NCBI RefSeq assembly: GCF_965229315.1
Contig: NZ_CBDDJA010000002.1
Coordinates: 3,720,001-3,784,000 of the forward strand
Direction of reading: 5' to 3'
Length of the DNA stretch: 64,000 bases
Source of the DNA: Pelomonas sp965229315
GTDB taxonomy: Bacteria > Pseudomonadota > Gammaproteobacteria > Burkholderiales > Burkholderiaceae_C
Shown here: one piece after another, positions 37,109-46,111 of the stretch
How positions within the stretch are numbered: position 1 is the first letter of the stretch
Layout of the letters: the number at the start of each line of letters is the position of its first letter
Made by a program: the position numbers and the translations under genes
The notes under the pieces: generated by a model
What the model was told of the DNA's origin: nothing
What the model saw: only the letters and a program-made list of their open reading frames with translations
The model's database searches: none

Positions 37109-39328
37109 TCAGGCGAACTTGAACGGCAACTCCCTCTGCCGCTGCCCCGTCAGCCGCGCCACCGCATTCGCCAGCGCGGGCGCCAGCGGCGGCAGGCCGG
37201 GCTCGCCCATGCCCTTGGGCGGGTCGTTGCTGGGCACGATGCTGACGGTCATGACCTTGGGCGCATCGGGCATGCGCGGCATGGCCACGTCGTAGAAGTT
37301 GCTCTGCTCCACCACGCCGTCCTTCAGCGTGATGCGGTGCGTGGGCAGGGTCGTGGCCAGCGCCATGATCGCGGCGCCCTGCACCTGCGTCTCCACGGCG
37401 CGCGGGTTCACGCACAGGTTGCAGTGCACGCCGGCATGCACCTCCTGCAACACCGGCTGGCGATCCTTGCCCTTGCCCTTCATGCTGGCCACGACCACGT
37501 AGGCGACGACGGACTCGAAGCTCTCGTGCACCGCCACGCCCCAGGCCTGGCCGGCCTTGAGCTTGCGCTTGCCGTAGCCGCTCTGGTCCACGGCCGCCTG
37601 CAGCGCCGCGCGATGGCGGGCCGCCTCGGGCTTGTCGCCCATCAGCTTGAGGCGGTAGGCCACCGGGTCCTGCTTGGTGGTGAAGGCGATCTCGTCGATC
37701 AGCGTCTCCATCACGTAGGCCGTGTGCGTGGCGCCCACCGAGCGCCACCACAGCACCGGCACGTTCACGTCCGGATGGTGCACGCTGAGGTTCATCGGGA
37801 TCTCGTAAGGGTCGCGCATGCCCTCGGTGGTCGTGCCGTCCACGCCGTCCTTGTAGCCGAAGCCCTCCAGCGGCGAGCCCTTCAGGATGCTCTGGCTGAC
37901 GATGCGGTGCTGCCAGCCGGCGATCTTGCCGGTGGCGTCGAAGCCGATCTCGGCGCGGTGCACGGTCATGGGCCGGTAGTAGCCGGACTTCATGTCGTCC
38001 TCGCGGCTCCAGATGACCTTGACCGGCATGCGCTGGCCGGCCTTGGCCAGTGCCACGGCGACCGCCGCGGCCTCACGCGGGTATTCGGACGCGGGCGTGG
38101 CGCGACGGCCGAAACCGCCGCCGGCCATCTGCACGTTGATCTGCACCTGTTCAGGCTTCAGGCCCACCAGCTTGGCCAGGTTCATCGCGTCGATGCCGGG
38201 CATCTGCGACGCGTAGTAGAGCTCGCAGCGGTCGTCCTTCAGGTCCACCGTGCAGGTCAGCGGCTCCATCTGCGCGTGGTTCAGGTAGGGGAAGACGAAG
38301 TCCGCGGTGATCTTCTTCGGCGCCTTGCTCCAGCCGCTGACGTCGGCCTGCAGCTTGGGCGCGGGCGTGCCGGGTTTCTTCGCCAGGGCGAGGTATTGCG
38401 CCGTCAGCGCCTGGGTGTCGGGCTTGGCCAGGCCGGCCAGGTCCCAGTCCACCTTGAGCGCATCGCGGCCTTTCTTGGCGGCCCAGTAGCCGCTGGCGAC
38501 CACCGCCACGCCCTGGCCGCCACGGTCCAGCGGCACGGGCAGCACGGCCTTCACGCCCTTGATCTTCAGCGCCTCGGTGGCATCGAGCTTGCCGATCTTG
38601 CCGTTGAACACCGGCGGGCGCTGGATGACGGCCACCGCCATGCCCGGCAACTGCACATCCATGCCGTAGGCCTGGGTACCGGTGGACTTGGCCTTGCTGA
38701 CGGTCAGCGTGGTCGGCTGGCCGATCAGCTTGAAGGCCTTGGGGTCCTTCAGCGTGACGGCCTCGGGCACCGGCAGCTTCATGGCGGCGTCGAAAAGCTC
38801 GCCGTAGCCGGCACTCTTGCCGCCGCCCGAGATGACACCGTTCTCGGCTTTCAGCGACGACGCGGGCACGCCCCAGGCCTGCGCCGCCGAAGCGACCAGC
38901 ATGGCGCGGGTGCGCGCGCCCAGCTCGCGGTACTGCTGGTAGCTGTTCTTCACCGAGTTGGAGCCGCCGGTGATGTGCATGCCGAACAGCGGGTCCACGT
39001 ACTGGCCCTGCTGGTCGCCGAAGCCGGTGCGCACCTTGCGCCAGTCGGCGTCCAGCTCCTCCGCGCAGATCATCGCCAGGCCGGTCTCGATGCCCTGGCC
39101 CATGTCCATGCGGTTGCACAGGATGGTGGTGGTGCCGTCCGGCGCGATGGAGACGAAGGCCAGCGGCTGCTCGGTGGGCTTGCTGCCGCCCTTGGGCGCC
39201 TGCGCGCCGGCCATGCCAGGCAGCAAGGCCAGGCCGACGGCGCCGCCGACGGTGGTGGTGACGAAGGCGCGGCGGGACAGGCCGGCGCGGCCGCTGACCA
39301 GGTGGTCGATGCGTTGGGGGTTCAGCAT
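37109..39328 (-). CDS. Molybdopterin-binding subunit of aldehyde/isoquinoline-type oxidoreductase
   Basis: A 739-residue subunit of the xanthine dehydrogenase superfamily. It has a Tat signal (SRRAFVTTTVGGAVGLAL) at the N-terminus, the MPT region AGGGFGRRATPASEYPREA and the C-terminal catalytic glutamate motif GMGEPGLPPLAPALANAV. This IorB-like branch is usually periplasmic. The start at 39328 matches the family N-terminus (MLNPQRIDHLVSG) and has a GAGG site. It is 10 bp downstream of the 2Fe-2S subunit. A cytochrome c subunit, common in such enzymes, is not present here. Confidence 0.93.
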   Translation of the reverse strand: MLNPQRIDHLVSGRAGLSRRAFVTTTVGGAVGLALLPGMAGAQAPKGGSKPTEQPLAFVSIAPDGTTTILCNRMDMGQGIETGLAMICAEELDADWRKVRTGFGDQQGQYVDPLFGMHITGGSNSVKNSYQQYRELGARTRAMLVASAAQAWGVPASSLKAENGVISGGGKSAGYGELFDAAMKLPVPEAVTLKDPKAFKLIGQPTTLTVSKAKSTGTQAYGMDVQLPGMAVAVIQRPPVFNGKIGKLDATEALKIKGVKAVLPVPLDRGGQGVAVVASGYWAAKKGRDALKVDWDLAGLAKPDTQALTAQYLALAKKPGTPAPKLQADVSGWSKAPKKITADFVFPYLNHAQMEPLTCTVDLKDDRCELYYASQMPGIDAMNLAKLVGLKPEQVQINVQMAGGGFGRRATPASEYPREAAAVAVALAKAGQRMPVKVIWSREDDMKSGYYRPMTVHRAEIGFDATGKIAGWQHRIVSQSILKGSPLEGFGYKDGVDGTTTEGMRDPYEIPMNLSVHHPDVNVPVLWWRSVGATHTAYVMETLIDEIAFTTKQDPVAYRLKLMGDKPEAARHRAALQAAVDQSGYGKRKLKAGQAWGVAVHESFESVVAYVVVASMKGKGKDRQPVLQEVHAGVHCNLCVNPRAVETQVQGAAIMALATTLPTHRITLKDGVVEQSNFYDVAMPRMPDAPKVMTVSIVPSNDPPKGMGEPGLPPLAPALANAVARLTGQRQRELPFKFA

Positions 39329-39338
39329 GGCGGCGTCC

Positions 39339-39794
39339 TCAGGCGAGTTGGGCCGCGGCCGCATGGATGGCGGCGCGGATGCGGTGATAGGTGCCACAGC
39401 GGCAGAGATTGCCGGCCATGGCTTCGTCGATCTGCGCGTCGCTGGGCTTCTTGTTGCCCTTGAGCAGCGCCACGGCGCTCATGACCTGGCCGCTCTGGCA
39501 ATAGCCGCACTGCGCCACGTCGTGAGCCACCCAGGCCGCCTGCACCGCCTGGCCGACCTTGTCGTTGGCGATGCCCTCGATGGTGGTCACCGGGCCTTGC
39601 ACCGACGAGATCGGCGTCAGGCAGCTGCGCACGGGCGCACCGGCCACGTGCATGGTGCAGGCGCCGCACTGGGCCGCGCCGCAGCCGAACTTGGTGCCGG
39701 TGAGCTGCAGTTCCTCTCGCACGGCCCACAGCAGAGGCATGTCGGGCTCGGCGTCCAGCGCCACGGCTCGACCATTGACGGTCAGGTTGATCAT
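39339..39794 (-). CDS. 2Fe-2S subunit of molybdenum hydroxylase (IorA-like)
   Basis: A 151-residue small subunit. The N-terminal plant-type ferredoxin cluster site is GCGAAQCGACTMHVAGAPVRSC. The C-terminal helical 2Fe-2S site includes QCGYCQSG and LCRCGTYHRIRAAI. Both clusters are intact. It delivers electrons from the molybdenum subunit encoded 10 bp downstream. It starts an apparent minus-strand run molybdenum enzyme-gluconokinase. Confidence 0.95.
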   Translation of the reverse strand: MINLTVNGRAVALDAEPDMPLLWAVREELQLTGTKFGCGAAQCGACTMHVAGAPVRSCLTPISSVQGPVTTIEGIANDKVGQAVQAAWVAHDVAQCGYCQSGQVMSAVALLKGNKKPSDAQIDEAMAGNLCRCGTYHRIRAAIHAAAAQLA

Positions 39795-39872
39795 GGTTCC
39801 TCCTGGGGATGGCTAGCCGCGGACTCTAGCCAGAAGCAGCGCCCCAGTGCATTCGTCGGGCTTTGCGGCTGA

Positions 39873-42800
39873 TCAGCGGCTCAGCGCGCCGGTGAGGGCG
39901 CCCATGTCGACCGGCTTGACCAGGTGGGCGTCGAAGCCTGCGGCGGCCGAGCGCCGGATGTCGTCGGGCTGGCCGTAGCCCGTCAGCGCCACCAGCCGCA
40001 TGGACGCCAGCGCCGGCTGGGCGCGCAGGCGCCGGGCGACCTCGTAGCCGTCCATGCCGGGCAGGCCGATGTCCAGCAGCATGATGTCGGGCTGCCAGGC
40101 GGCGGCCATCTCGAGGGCGGCCGTGGCGCTGAAGCCGGTGCGCACCTCATGCCCGTCGGCGCCCAGCATCAGCGCGAGCGACTCGGCCGCGTCCTCGTTG
40201 TCGTCGATCAGCAGCACGCGGCGTGGCGGCAGGCCGCGGGGGGCCGGCTCGGCCTCGGCCTCGGCCTCGGCGGCCGGCATCGGGATGAGGGGCAGCCGGA
40301 TCTCGAAGGTGGCGCCCTGCCCCACGCCACCGCTGCGCGCGGTGACGCGCCCGCCGTGCATCTCCACGAGCCGCTTCACCACCGACAGGCCGATGCCCAG
40401 GCCGCCCTGCGCGCGGTCCAGCGTGCGCGCGCTCTGCACGAACAGGTCGAACACCACGGGCAGCACCTCGGGCGCGATGCCGGCGCCGCGGTCCGTCACC
40501 GCCACGACCGCCTCGTGCCTGTCCAGCGCCAGCGACACCAGGATCTCGCCGCCCGCGTCGGTGTACTTGGCGGCGTTGGACAGCAGGTTGACCAGGCATT
40601 GCTGCAGACGCGCCGCGTCGCCCCGCACCGACAGGGGCAGGTCCGAGACGACCGTCAGCCGGTGCCGGCGCTCCAGCACCATGGGCGCGGTGGCCTCCAC
40701 GGCCGCGGCGATCACCGCGGACAAGTCCACGGGCTTGCGCTCCAGCTCGATGCGGCCGTGCGTGATGCGCGACACGTCCAGCAGGTCGTCCACCATGCGC
40801 GCCATCTGCGTCGCCTGGCGGTTGATGATCTCCACCATGCGGCGCGCGGGCGCGCCGGCCGGCGTGGTGCGCATCATCAGCTCGGCGGAGTTGCGGATGG
40901 GCGCCAGCGGGTTGCGCAGCTCATGGGCCAGCATGGCGAGGAACTCGTCCTTGCGCCGGTCCGATTCGAGCAAGGCCTGCTCCATGCCCTTGCGCTCGGT
41001 GATGTCGAAGGAGATGCCGCTCAAGCCGACGACATGGTCGGCGTCGTCCCGCACCGCCACGGCGCGCACTTCCAGCCAGCGCACGTCGCCCGTGCCGGCA
41101 CGCAGGATGCGCAGTTCCTCCGTGAAGCCCACACCATGGCGCGCCGAGCCGTCCATGCCGCTGCGCAGCCGCGCCACATCGTCGGGGTGGACGAGCCGGT
41201 AGCCCGCCTCCAGATCGCCCGGCGCCATGCCCAGCACGTCGACGGCGTTCTCCGACAGCGTCAGCTTGCGCGTCTGCACGTCCACGTCCCACGTGAACAT
41301 GCGGGCGTTGGACAGGAACAGCCGCAACTGCTCCTCACCGGCGCGGCGCAGGCGGTCCAGCTCGATGAGCGCCGCCACGCGCGCCAGCAGCTCGCGCGCC
41401 GTGAAGGGCTTGACGAGGTAGTCGTCCGCCCCCGCGCTCAGGCCCTCGATCTGCGCCTCCTCGCCGGCCCGCGCGGACAGCAGCACGACAGGCAAGGTGC
41501 GCAGCGCCGTGTCCTCGCGCAGCGACGCCAGCACCTGGAAGCCGTCGAGCCTGGGCATCATCACGTCGGACAGCAGCAGCGCCGGGCGCTCGCGGCGCAC
41601 GGCGGCCAGCGCCTGCTCGCCGTCCGCCGCCTCCTCGACGCGGTACCAGGGCGACAGCAGCCCGCGCAGGTACTGGCGCATGTCCGCGTTGTCGTCCGCC
41701 ACCACCACCCGCGCGCCCACCGTGCCGCGGTAGCGCTCGCCGATCTCCGGCAGGCCATTGCCAGGCCTGCCGATTTCCGCCGCGCGGCTGTCCGATGCAT
41801 CGGGCAGCCAGCGCAGCGCCTCCTGCACATAGGACGGCGCCAGGTCCGCCGCCGGCGCACCGGCGGCGGCGTGCCGCACCTGCTCCAGCGGCAGGTGGGC
41901 GTGGCCCAGCGGCAGGCGCAGCGTGAAGCGCGTGCCCACGCCCGGCTGGCTGTCCACCTCGATGCGGCCGTGGTGCAGCCGCATCAGCTCCTGCACCAGC
42001 GCCAGGCCGATGCCGCTGCCCTCGTGCGTGCGCGCCTGCACGCCCTCGATGCGGTGAAAGCGCTCGAAGAGCCGGGGCAGCTCGTCCGCCGCCACGCCGA
42101 TGCCGGTGTCCTGCACCTCCACGATGGCGCTGCCATCGCCCGCCCGCACCCGCACGGCCACCCGGCCCTTCAGCGTGTACTTCAGCGCGTTGGACAGCAG
42201 GTTCAGCAGGATGCGCTCCCAATGGTCGCGGTCCACGTAGACCGGCTCGGGCAGCGGCTGGCAGTCGACGTCGAAGTCCAGCCCCGCGCGCTCCATGGCC
42301 GAGCGGAACGCGCTGGCCAGCTCGGCCGTCAGCCGCGCGAGATCGGTCGGCCGGAAGGACGACGACACGCGGCCGGCCTCGATGCGCGAGAACTCCAGCA
42401 GCGCGTTGACGAGCTTGCCCAGCCGCAGCGCATTGCGCTCCACCATGGCCAGCCGCGTGCGCACCGGCACGGGCAGGCGGTCGTCGTCCAGCGCGTCCTG
42501 CAGCGGCCCCATCATCAGCGTCAGCGGCGTGCGGAACTCGTGGCTGATGTTGGAGAAGAACTGCGTCTTCGCGCGGTCCAGCTGCGCCAGCTCCTCGGCC
42601 TTGTGCCGCTGCGTCTCGTAGGCCTCGGCATTGCCGATGGCCGCGGCCACCTGCTGCGCGACCAGTTGCAGGAAGTCGCTGTAGCGCCCCTCGGGCAGGC
42701 GGTGCGGGCTGAGGCCCACGACGAGCACGCCCTCCTGGCCCGCGTCGCCCGACGGCCGGATGGGCAGCACCATGGCCTGGCGCGGCGCGTCCTTCCAGCC

Positions 42801-43616
42801 GCCGCAGGGCCAGGCAATGCCCGCCGGCAGCGGGGCGACGACGCGCGGCTGCTGCGACGCCAGCACGTCGTCCGCGAACCAGGGCGCCTGCCGCACGTCG
42901 AAGCCGCGCACCGCCTCGGCCCAGGCACCGGTCCCGCCGGTGGCACCGGCCAGCGCCGGGGCGGCCGCGTCGCCATGCGCCCGCAGGTAGACCAGCGCGA
43001 ACGGCACATCCTTGCCGCCGGTCTCCAGCGCCTGGGCGCATTGCGCCACCGCCAGCGCCACCGTGCGCGCGTCGGCGGCGCGGGTGGCCAGCTCGCGCAG
43101 CAACGCGAGCTGGCGCTCGCCGATGACGCGCTGCGTCTCGTCGGAGTTGGCGCAGATGATGCCGGCGGCCACGCCGTCGTCGCCGGGGATGGGGCTGTAC
43201 GAGAACGTGTAGTAGGTTTCCTCGGGATAGCCGTTGCGCTCCATGAGCAGCAGCTGGCTCTCCACGAACGTGCCGTCGCCGCTCATCGCGCTGTCCAGCA
43301 GCGGCCCGATGTCGCCCCAGATCTCGCGCCACACGATCGATGCGGGCTGGCCGAGCGCCCCCGGGTGCTTGCCGCCGATGATGGACAGGTAGGCGTCGTT
43401 GTAGAGCTTGACGAGCTGCGGCCCCCAGCCGATCCAGATCGGCTGGCGCGAGGTCAGCATGATGCGCACGACGGTCTTCAGGCTGCGCGGCCAGTCCGCG
43501 ACCGGGCCCAGCGGCGTGGCGGCCCAGTCGTGCTCGCGCATCAGCCGGCCCAGCTCCCCACCTCCCGCCATAAACGAGGTGTCGAAGTCGCGCTGCGAGC
43601 CGGGCTGTGCCGTCAT
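39873..43616 (-). CDS. Double-core hybrid histidine kinase (PAS-GAF-HK-REC-PAS-HK-REC)
   Basis: A 1,247-residue soluble kinase without membrane segments. Order: PAS-like domain (about 30-165), GAF-like domain (170-335), HisKA with H359 (SNISHEFRTPL), HATPase (GSGIGLAL), a receiver with D684 (SDVMMPRLDG), a second PAS (765-880), a second HisKA with H898 (MLAHELRNPL), HATPase (GLGIGLSV) and a C-terminal receiver (LLDIGLPGMDG). Both kinase cores keep the phosphoacceptor His and ATP motifs, so it may run two phosphorylation steps in one chain. It lies 119 bp downstream of the CHASE2 kinase. Confidence 0.92.
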   Translation of the reverse strand: MTAQPGSQRDFDTSFMAGGGELGRLMREHDWAATPLGPVADWPRSLKTVVRIMLTSRQPIWIGWGPQLVKLYNDAYLSIIGGKHPGALGQPASIVWREIWGDIGPLLDSAMSGDGTFVESQLLLMERNGYPEETYYTFSYSPIPGDDGVAAGIICANSDETQRVIGERQLALLRELATRAADARTVALAVAQCAQALETGGKDVPFALVYLRAHGDAAAPALAGATGGTGAWAEAVRGFDVRQAPWFADDVLASQQPRVVAPLPAGIAWPCGGWKDAPRQAMVLPIRPSGDAGQEGVLVVGLSPHRLPEGRYSDFLQLVAQQVAAAIGNAEAYETQRHKAEELAQLDRAKTQFFSNISHEFRTPLTLMMGPLQDALDDDRLPVPVRTRLAMVERNALRLGKLVNALLEFSRIEAGRVSSSFRPTDLARLTAELASAFRSAMERAGLDFDVDCQPLPEPVYVDRDHWERILLNLLSNALKYTLKGRVAVRVRAGDGSAIVEVQDTGIGVAADELPRLFERFHRIEGVQARTHEGSGIGLALVQELMRLHHGRIEVDSQPGVGTRFTLRLPLGHAHLPLEQVRHAAAGAPAADLAPSYVQEALRWLPDASDSRAAEIGRPGNGLPEIGERYRGTVGARVVVADDNADMRQYLRGLLSPWYRVEEAADGEQALAAVRRERPALLLSDVMMPRLDGFQVLASLREDTALRTLPVVLLSARAGEEAQIEGLSAGADDYLVKPFTARELLARVAALIELDRLRRAGEEQLRLFLSNARMFTWDVDVQTRKLTLSENAVDVLGMAPGDLEAGYRLVHPDDVARLRSGMDGSARHGVGFTEELRILRAGTGDVRWLEVRAVAVRDDADHVVGLSGISFDITERKGMEQALLESDRRKDEFLAMLAHELRNPLAPIRNSAELMMRTTPAGAPARRMVEIINRQATQMARMVDDLLDVSRITHGRIELERKPVDLSAVIAAAVEATAPMVLERRHRLTVVSDLPLSVRGDAARLQQCLVNLLSNAAKYTDAGGEILVSLALDRHEAVVAVTDRGAGIAPEVLPVVFDLFVQSARTLDRAQGGLGIGLSVVKRLVEMHGGRVTARSGGVGQGATFEIRLPLIPMPAAEAEAEAEPAPRGLPPRRVLLIDDNEDAAESLALMLGADGHEVRTGFSATAALEMAAAWQPDIMLLDIGLPGMDGYEVARRLRAQPALASMRLVALTGYGQPDDIRRSAAAGFDAHLVKPVDMGALTGALSR

Positions 43617-43735
43617 GCCACAAGGGAGAGTGGAGGCCGGACGCGACGATACCGCCCCTGCGCCGCCGCGACATCCCCGCAACGGCCCGACCGGCTCAAA
43701 GGCGCAAAAAAAACGTAACGGGTCGCAGCGTGGCG

Positions 43736-46111
43736 TCAGGCGCGCGCGTACCGGGCCAGCGCCTGCAGCAGCGCGGCCAGGCTCAGCGGCTTGGTCAGGT
43801 GGGCGTCGCAGCCGGCGGCGAGCGACTGCTGCACGTCGGTGTCGAAGGCATTGGCCGTCAGCGCGACGATGGGCGTGCGCGGCAGGCCTTGCGCCGCTTC
43901 GATGGCGCGCCACTGCCGCGTCGCGCCCAGGCCGTCCAGGCCGGGCATCAGCATGTCCATCAGCACCAGGTCGAAATCGCCGCTGCGCAGCGCGGCGACC
44001 GCCTGCGCGCCGTCGGGCACGCGGGTGATGCGGTGGCCCAGCGGCGCCAGCATGCCGTCGATGACCAGCGCGTTGACGTCGTTGTCCTCGGCCAGCAGCA
44101 GCGCCAGCGGCCGCGTGGGCGCCACCCGCTCGGCGCGCAGCGCGTGCAGCTCCATCTGCGCAGGGCGCGCGTCCGGCAGGTCCAGCTGCACCTCGAAGCG
44201 GCTGCCTTCGCCCACGCGGCTGTGCACCGACACGTCGCCGCCCATCAGCCGCGCCAGGCTGCGCGTGATGGACAGGCCCAGTCCCGTGCCGCCGAACTCG
44301 CGGCTGATGGCGGCATTCGCCTGCGCGAACGGCTGGAAGATGCGTTCGAGCTGCTCGGGCGCGATGCCGATGCCCGTGTCCAGCACGGCGATGCGCACGC
44401 GGCCTTCGGCGTCGCGCGCCAGCTCCACGGTGACGCCACCGGTCTTCGTGAACTTGAGCGCGTTGCCGACCAGGTTGGTGACGATCTGCGCCACACGCTG
44501 CTGGTCGCCCAGCACCCAGCCCGTGGCCTCGGTGCGGGCGAAGACGCGCAGCCACAGGCCGCGGCCCTGCGCCTTGGTGCGCAGCAGCTCCAGCTGCAGC
44601 TCCACGAGGTCCACGAGGTTGAAGGGGTGCGACGCCAGCTCCAGCCGGCCGCTCTCGATGCGGGCGTTGTCCAGCAGGTCGTTGATGAGGGCGAACACCT
44701 GGCGGCCGGCGTGTCCCAGCACCTCGACGTAGTGCGCCTGGTCGGGCTTCATCGGCGAGCGGGCCAGGATGTCGGACAAGCCCAGCACCGCGTTCATCGG
44801 CGTGCGCATCTCGTGGCTGACCTGGGCCAGCAGCTCGGTCTTGGCGCGGCTGCGCGCCTCGGCCAGCTCGCGCTGGCGCGTCAGCTCCCGTTCGCGGGCG
44901 CGTTGCCGGCGCTGGTGCTCGATGGCCGTCAGCCCCAGCGCCAGCGCCAGCAGGTACAGCGCGGGCGCCGGCACGGGCAGCAGGCCGGCCATCGCAGAAC
45001 CCCAGGTCACCAGCGTGATGGCCGCCACGCCCAAGCCCGCTGCCAGCGCCTGCCGGCGCAGCAGCAGCGGCAGCGCGGCGAACGCCAGCAGCAGCGCGTC
45101 CAGCGCCCAGACCACGGGGCCGCTGTCGCGCAGCAGCGGCACGGGCTCGGTGCCCAGCGCCTCGAACACGGCCGCGTTCAGCACCGTGCCGGACAGGCGG
45201 CCCTGCGGCGTCATGACCTCGTCGGCAAAGAAGGCGCTGCTGCCGACGAACACGCTGCGCCCGGCGAGCTGGCCGGCCAGCTCGGCGTCGTCCGTCTCGC
45301 CGAGCGCGGCGCGCATCAACCGCTGCCAGGACACATGCGGCAGCTCGCCGCCGTTCAGCGGCAGCCGCAGCCGCAGGCGCAGGCGGCCGTCGGCGTCCAC
45401 GGGCCAGCGGCGCGCGCCGGCCACCAGCTCGCCGCCCTCGACGCGCCAGCCGGGCGCGCCGTCGGCACGCAGCCGCGCCGCGAGCGCCAGGCTGGGCAGG
45501 CTGCGGCCCTGCACGCGATGCAGCAGCGGCACCCGGCGCAGCAGCCCGTCGTCGTCCAGAGGCACCGAGATCACACCCAGGCTGCCGCGCACGGCGAGCG
45601 CGTCCAGCAGCGCGTCGGCCGGCGCCGTCAGCGCGCCCCAATCCTCGCCGGGCGCCTGCGGCACGCCCAGTCGCGCCAGCGCGCGCTGCTCGGCGGCGCT
45701 GGCCGGCGCCAGCTCCACGCCGGCACGCTGGCGCGGCGCCAGGCCGGCGGCGGCCAGCACCGTGGGCGGCTGCCCGGCCAGCGCCGTGGCCAGCCGGTCA
45801 TCGCCGTCGCGCGGGCCGGCCAGCACGATGTCGATGACGACCAGCCGCGCGCCGGCCTGGGCCAGGTAGTCCAGCAGCAGCGCATACACCTCGCGCGAAT
45901 ACGGCCACTCGCCCAGCGGCTGGCGCAGCGCGCGCAGCGAGGCGTCGTCGATGTCGACGATGACGGCACCGGGCTGCGCGGCCGGGCGCGGTGGGGCAGC
46001 GCGCACCAGCAGGTCGGCCAGCGCGCGGTCGATGCGCGGCTGCGCGCCGGTCAGGCTCAGCAGCGCCCACAGCAACAGCGCCGCGGGCAGGGCAAGCCAG
46101 GGCCAGCGCAT
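43736..46111 (-). CDS. CHASE2 hybrid histidine kinase
   Basis: A 791-residue membrane kinase. Residues about 4-22 form one membrane segment, 30-330 an extracytoplasmic CHASE2 sensor (VIVDIDDASLRALRQPLGEW start and FVGSSAFFADEV end), and 333-395 three membrane segments. HisKA with H433 (QVSHEMRTPMN), HATPase (GGTGLGLS) and a C-terminal receiver (LVLMDMLMPGLDG) follow. The start overlaps the FecR-type gene stop by 1 bp (TGATG), so sensor and FecR protein are coupled. CHASE2 sensors paired with FecR proteins recur in bacteria, which suggests a shared periplasmic signal. Confidence 0.93.
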   Translation of the reverse strand: MRWPWLALPAALLLWALLSLTGAQPRIDRALADLLVRAAPPRPAAQPGAVIVDIDDASLRALRQPLGEWPYSREVYALLLDYLAQAGARLVVIDIVLAGPRDGDDRLATALAGQPPTVLAAAGLAPRQRAGVELAPASAAEQRALARLGVPQAPGEDWGALTAPADALLDALAVRGSLGVISVPLDDDGLLRRVPLLHRVQGRSLPSLALAARLRADGAPGWRVEGGELVAGARRWPVDADGRLRLRLRLPLNGGELPHVSWQRLMRAALGETDDAELAGQLAGRSVFVGSSAFFADEVMTPQGRLSGTVLNAAVFEALGTEPVPLLRDSGPVVWALDALLLAFAALPLLLRRQALAAGLGVAAITLVTWGSAMAGLLPVPAPALYLLALALGLTAIEHQRRQRARERELTRQRELAEARSRAKTELLAQVSHEMRTPMNAVLGLSDILARSPMKPDQAHYVEVLGHAGRQVFALINDLLDNARIESGRLELASHPFNLVDLVELQLELLRTKAQGRGLWLRVFARTEATGWVLGDQQRVAQIVTNLVGNALKFTKTGGVTVELARDAEGRVRIAVLDTGIGIAPEQLERIFQPFAQANAAISREFGGTGLGLSITRSLARLMGGDVSVHSRVGEGSRFEVQLDLPDARPAQMELHALRAERVAPTRPLALLLAEDNDVNALVIDGMLAPLGHRITRVPDGAQAVAALRSGDFDLVLMDMLMPGLDGLGATRQWRAIEAAQGLPRTPIVALTANAFDTDVQQSLAAGCDAHLTKPLSLAALLQALARYARA

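Noticed and set aside
37337..39463. A 708-codon open frame on the plus strand.
   Set aside because: It lies opposite the molybdenum-enzyme subunits, which have complete motifs. Its composition is His/Leu/Gly-rich shadow sequence.
39924..43718. A 1,264-codon open frame on the plus strand.
   Set aside because: It is antisense to the double-core kinase, has His/Arg/Gln/Ala-biased composition typical of GC-rich antisense frames, and shows no domain.
43680..43735. A T-tract terminator after the CHASE2 kinase (eight A residues near 43707 on the plus strand).
   Set aside because: No stable hairpin precedes the T-run on the minus strand.
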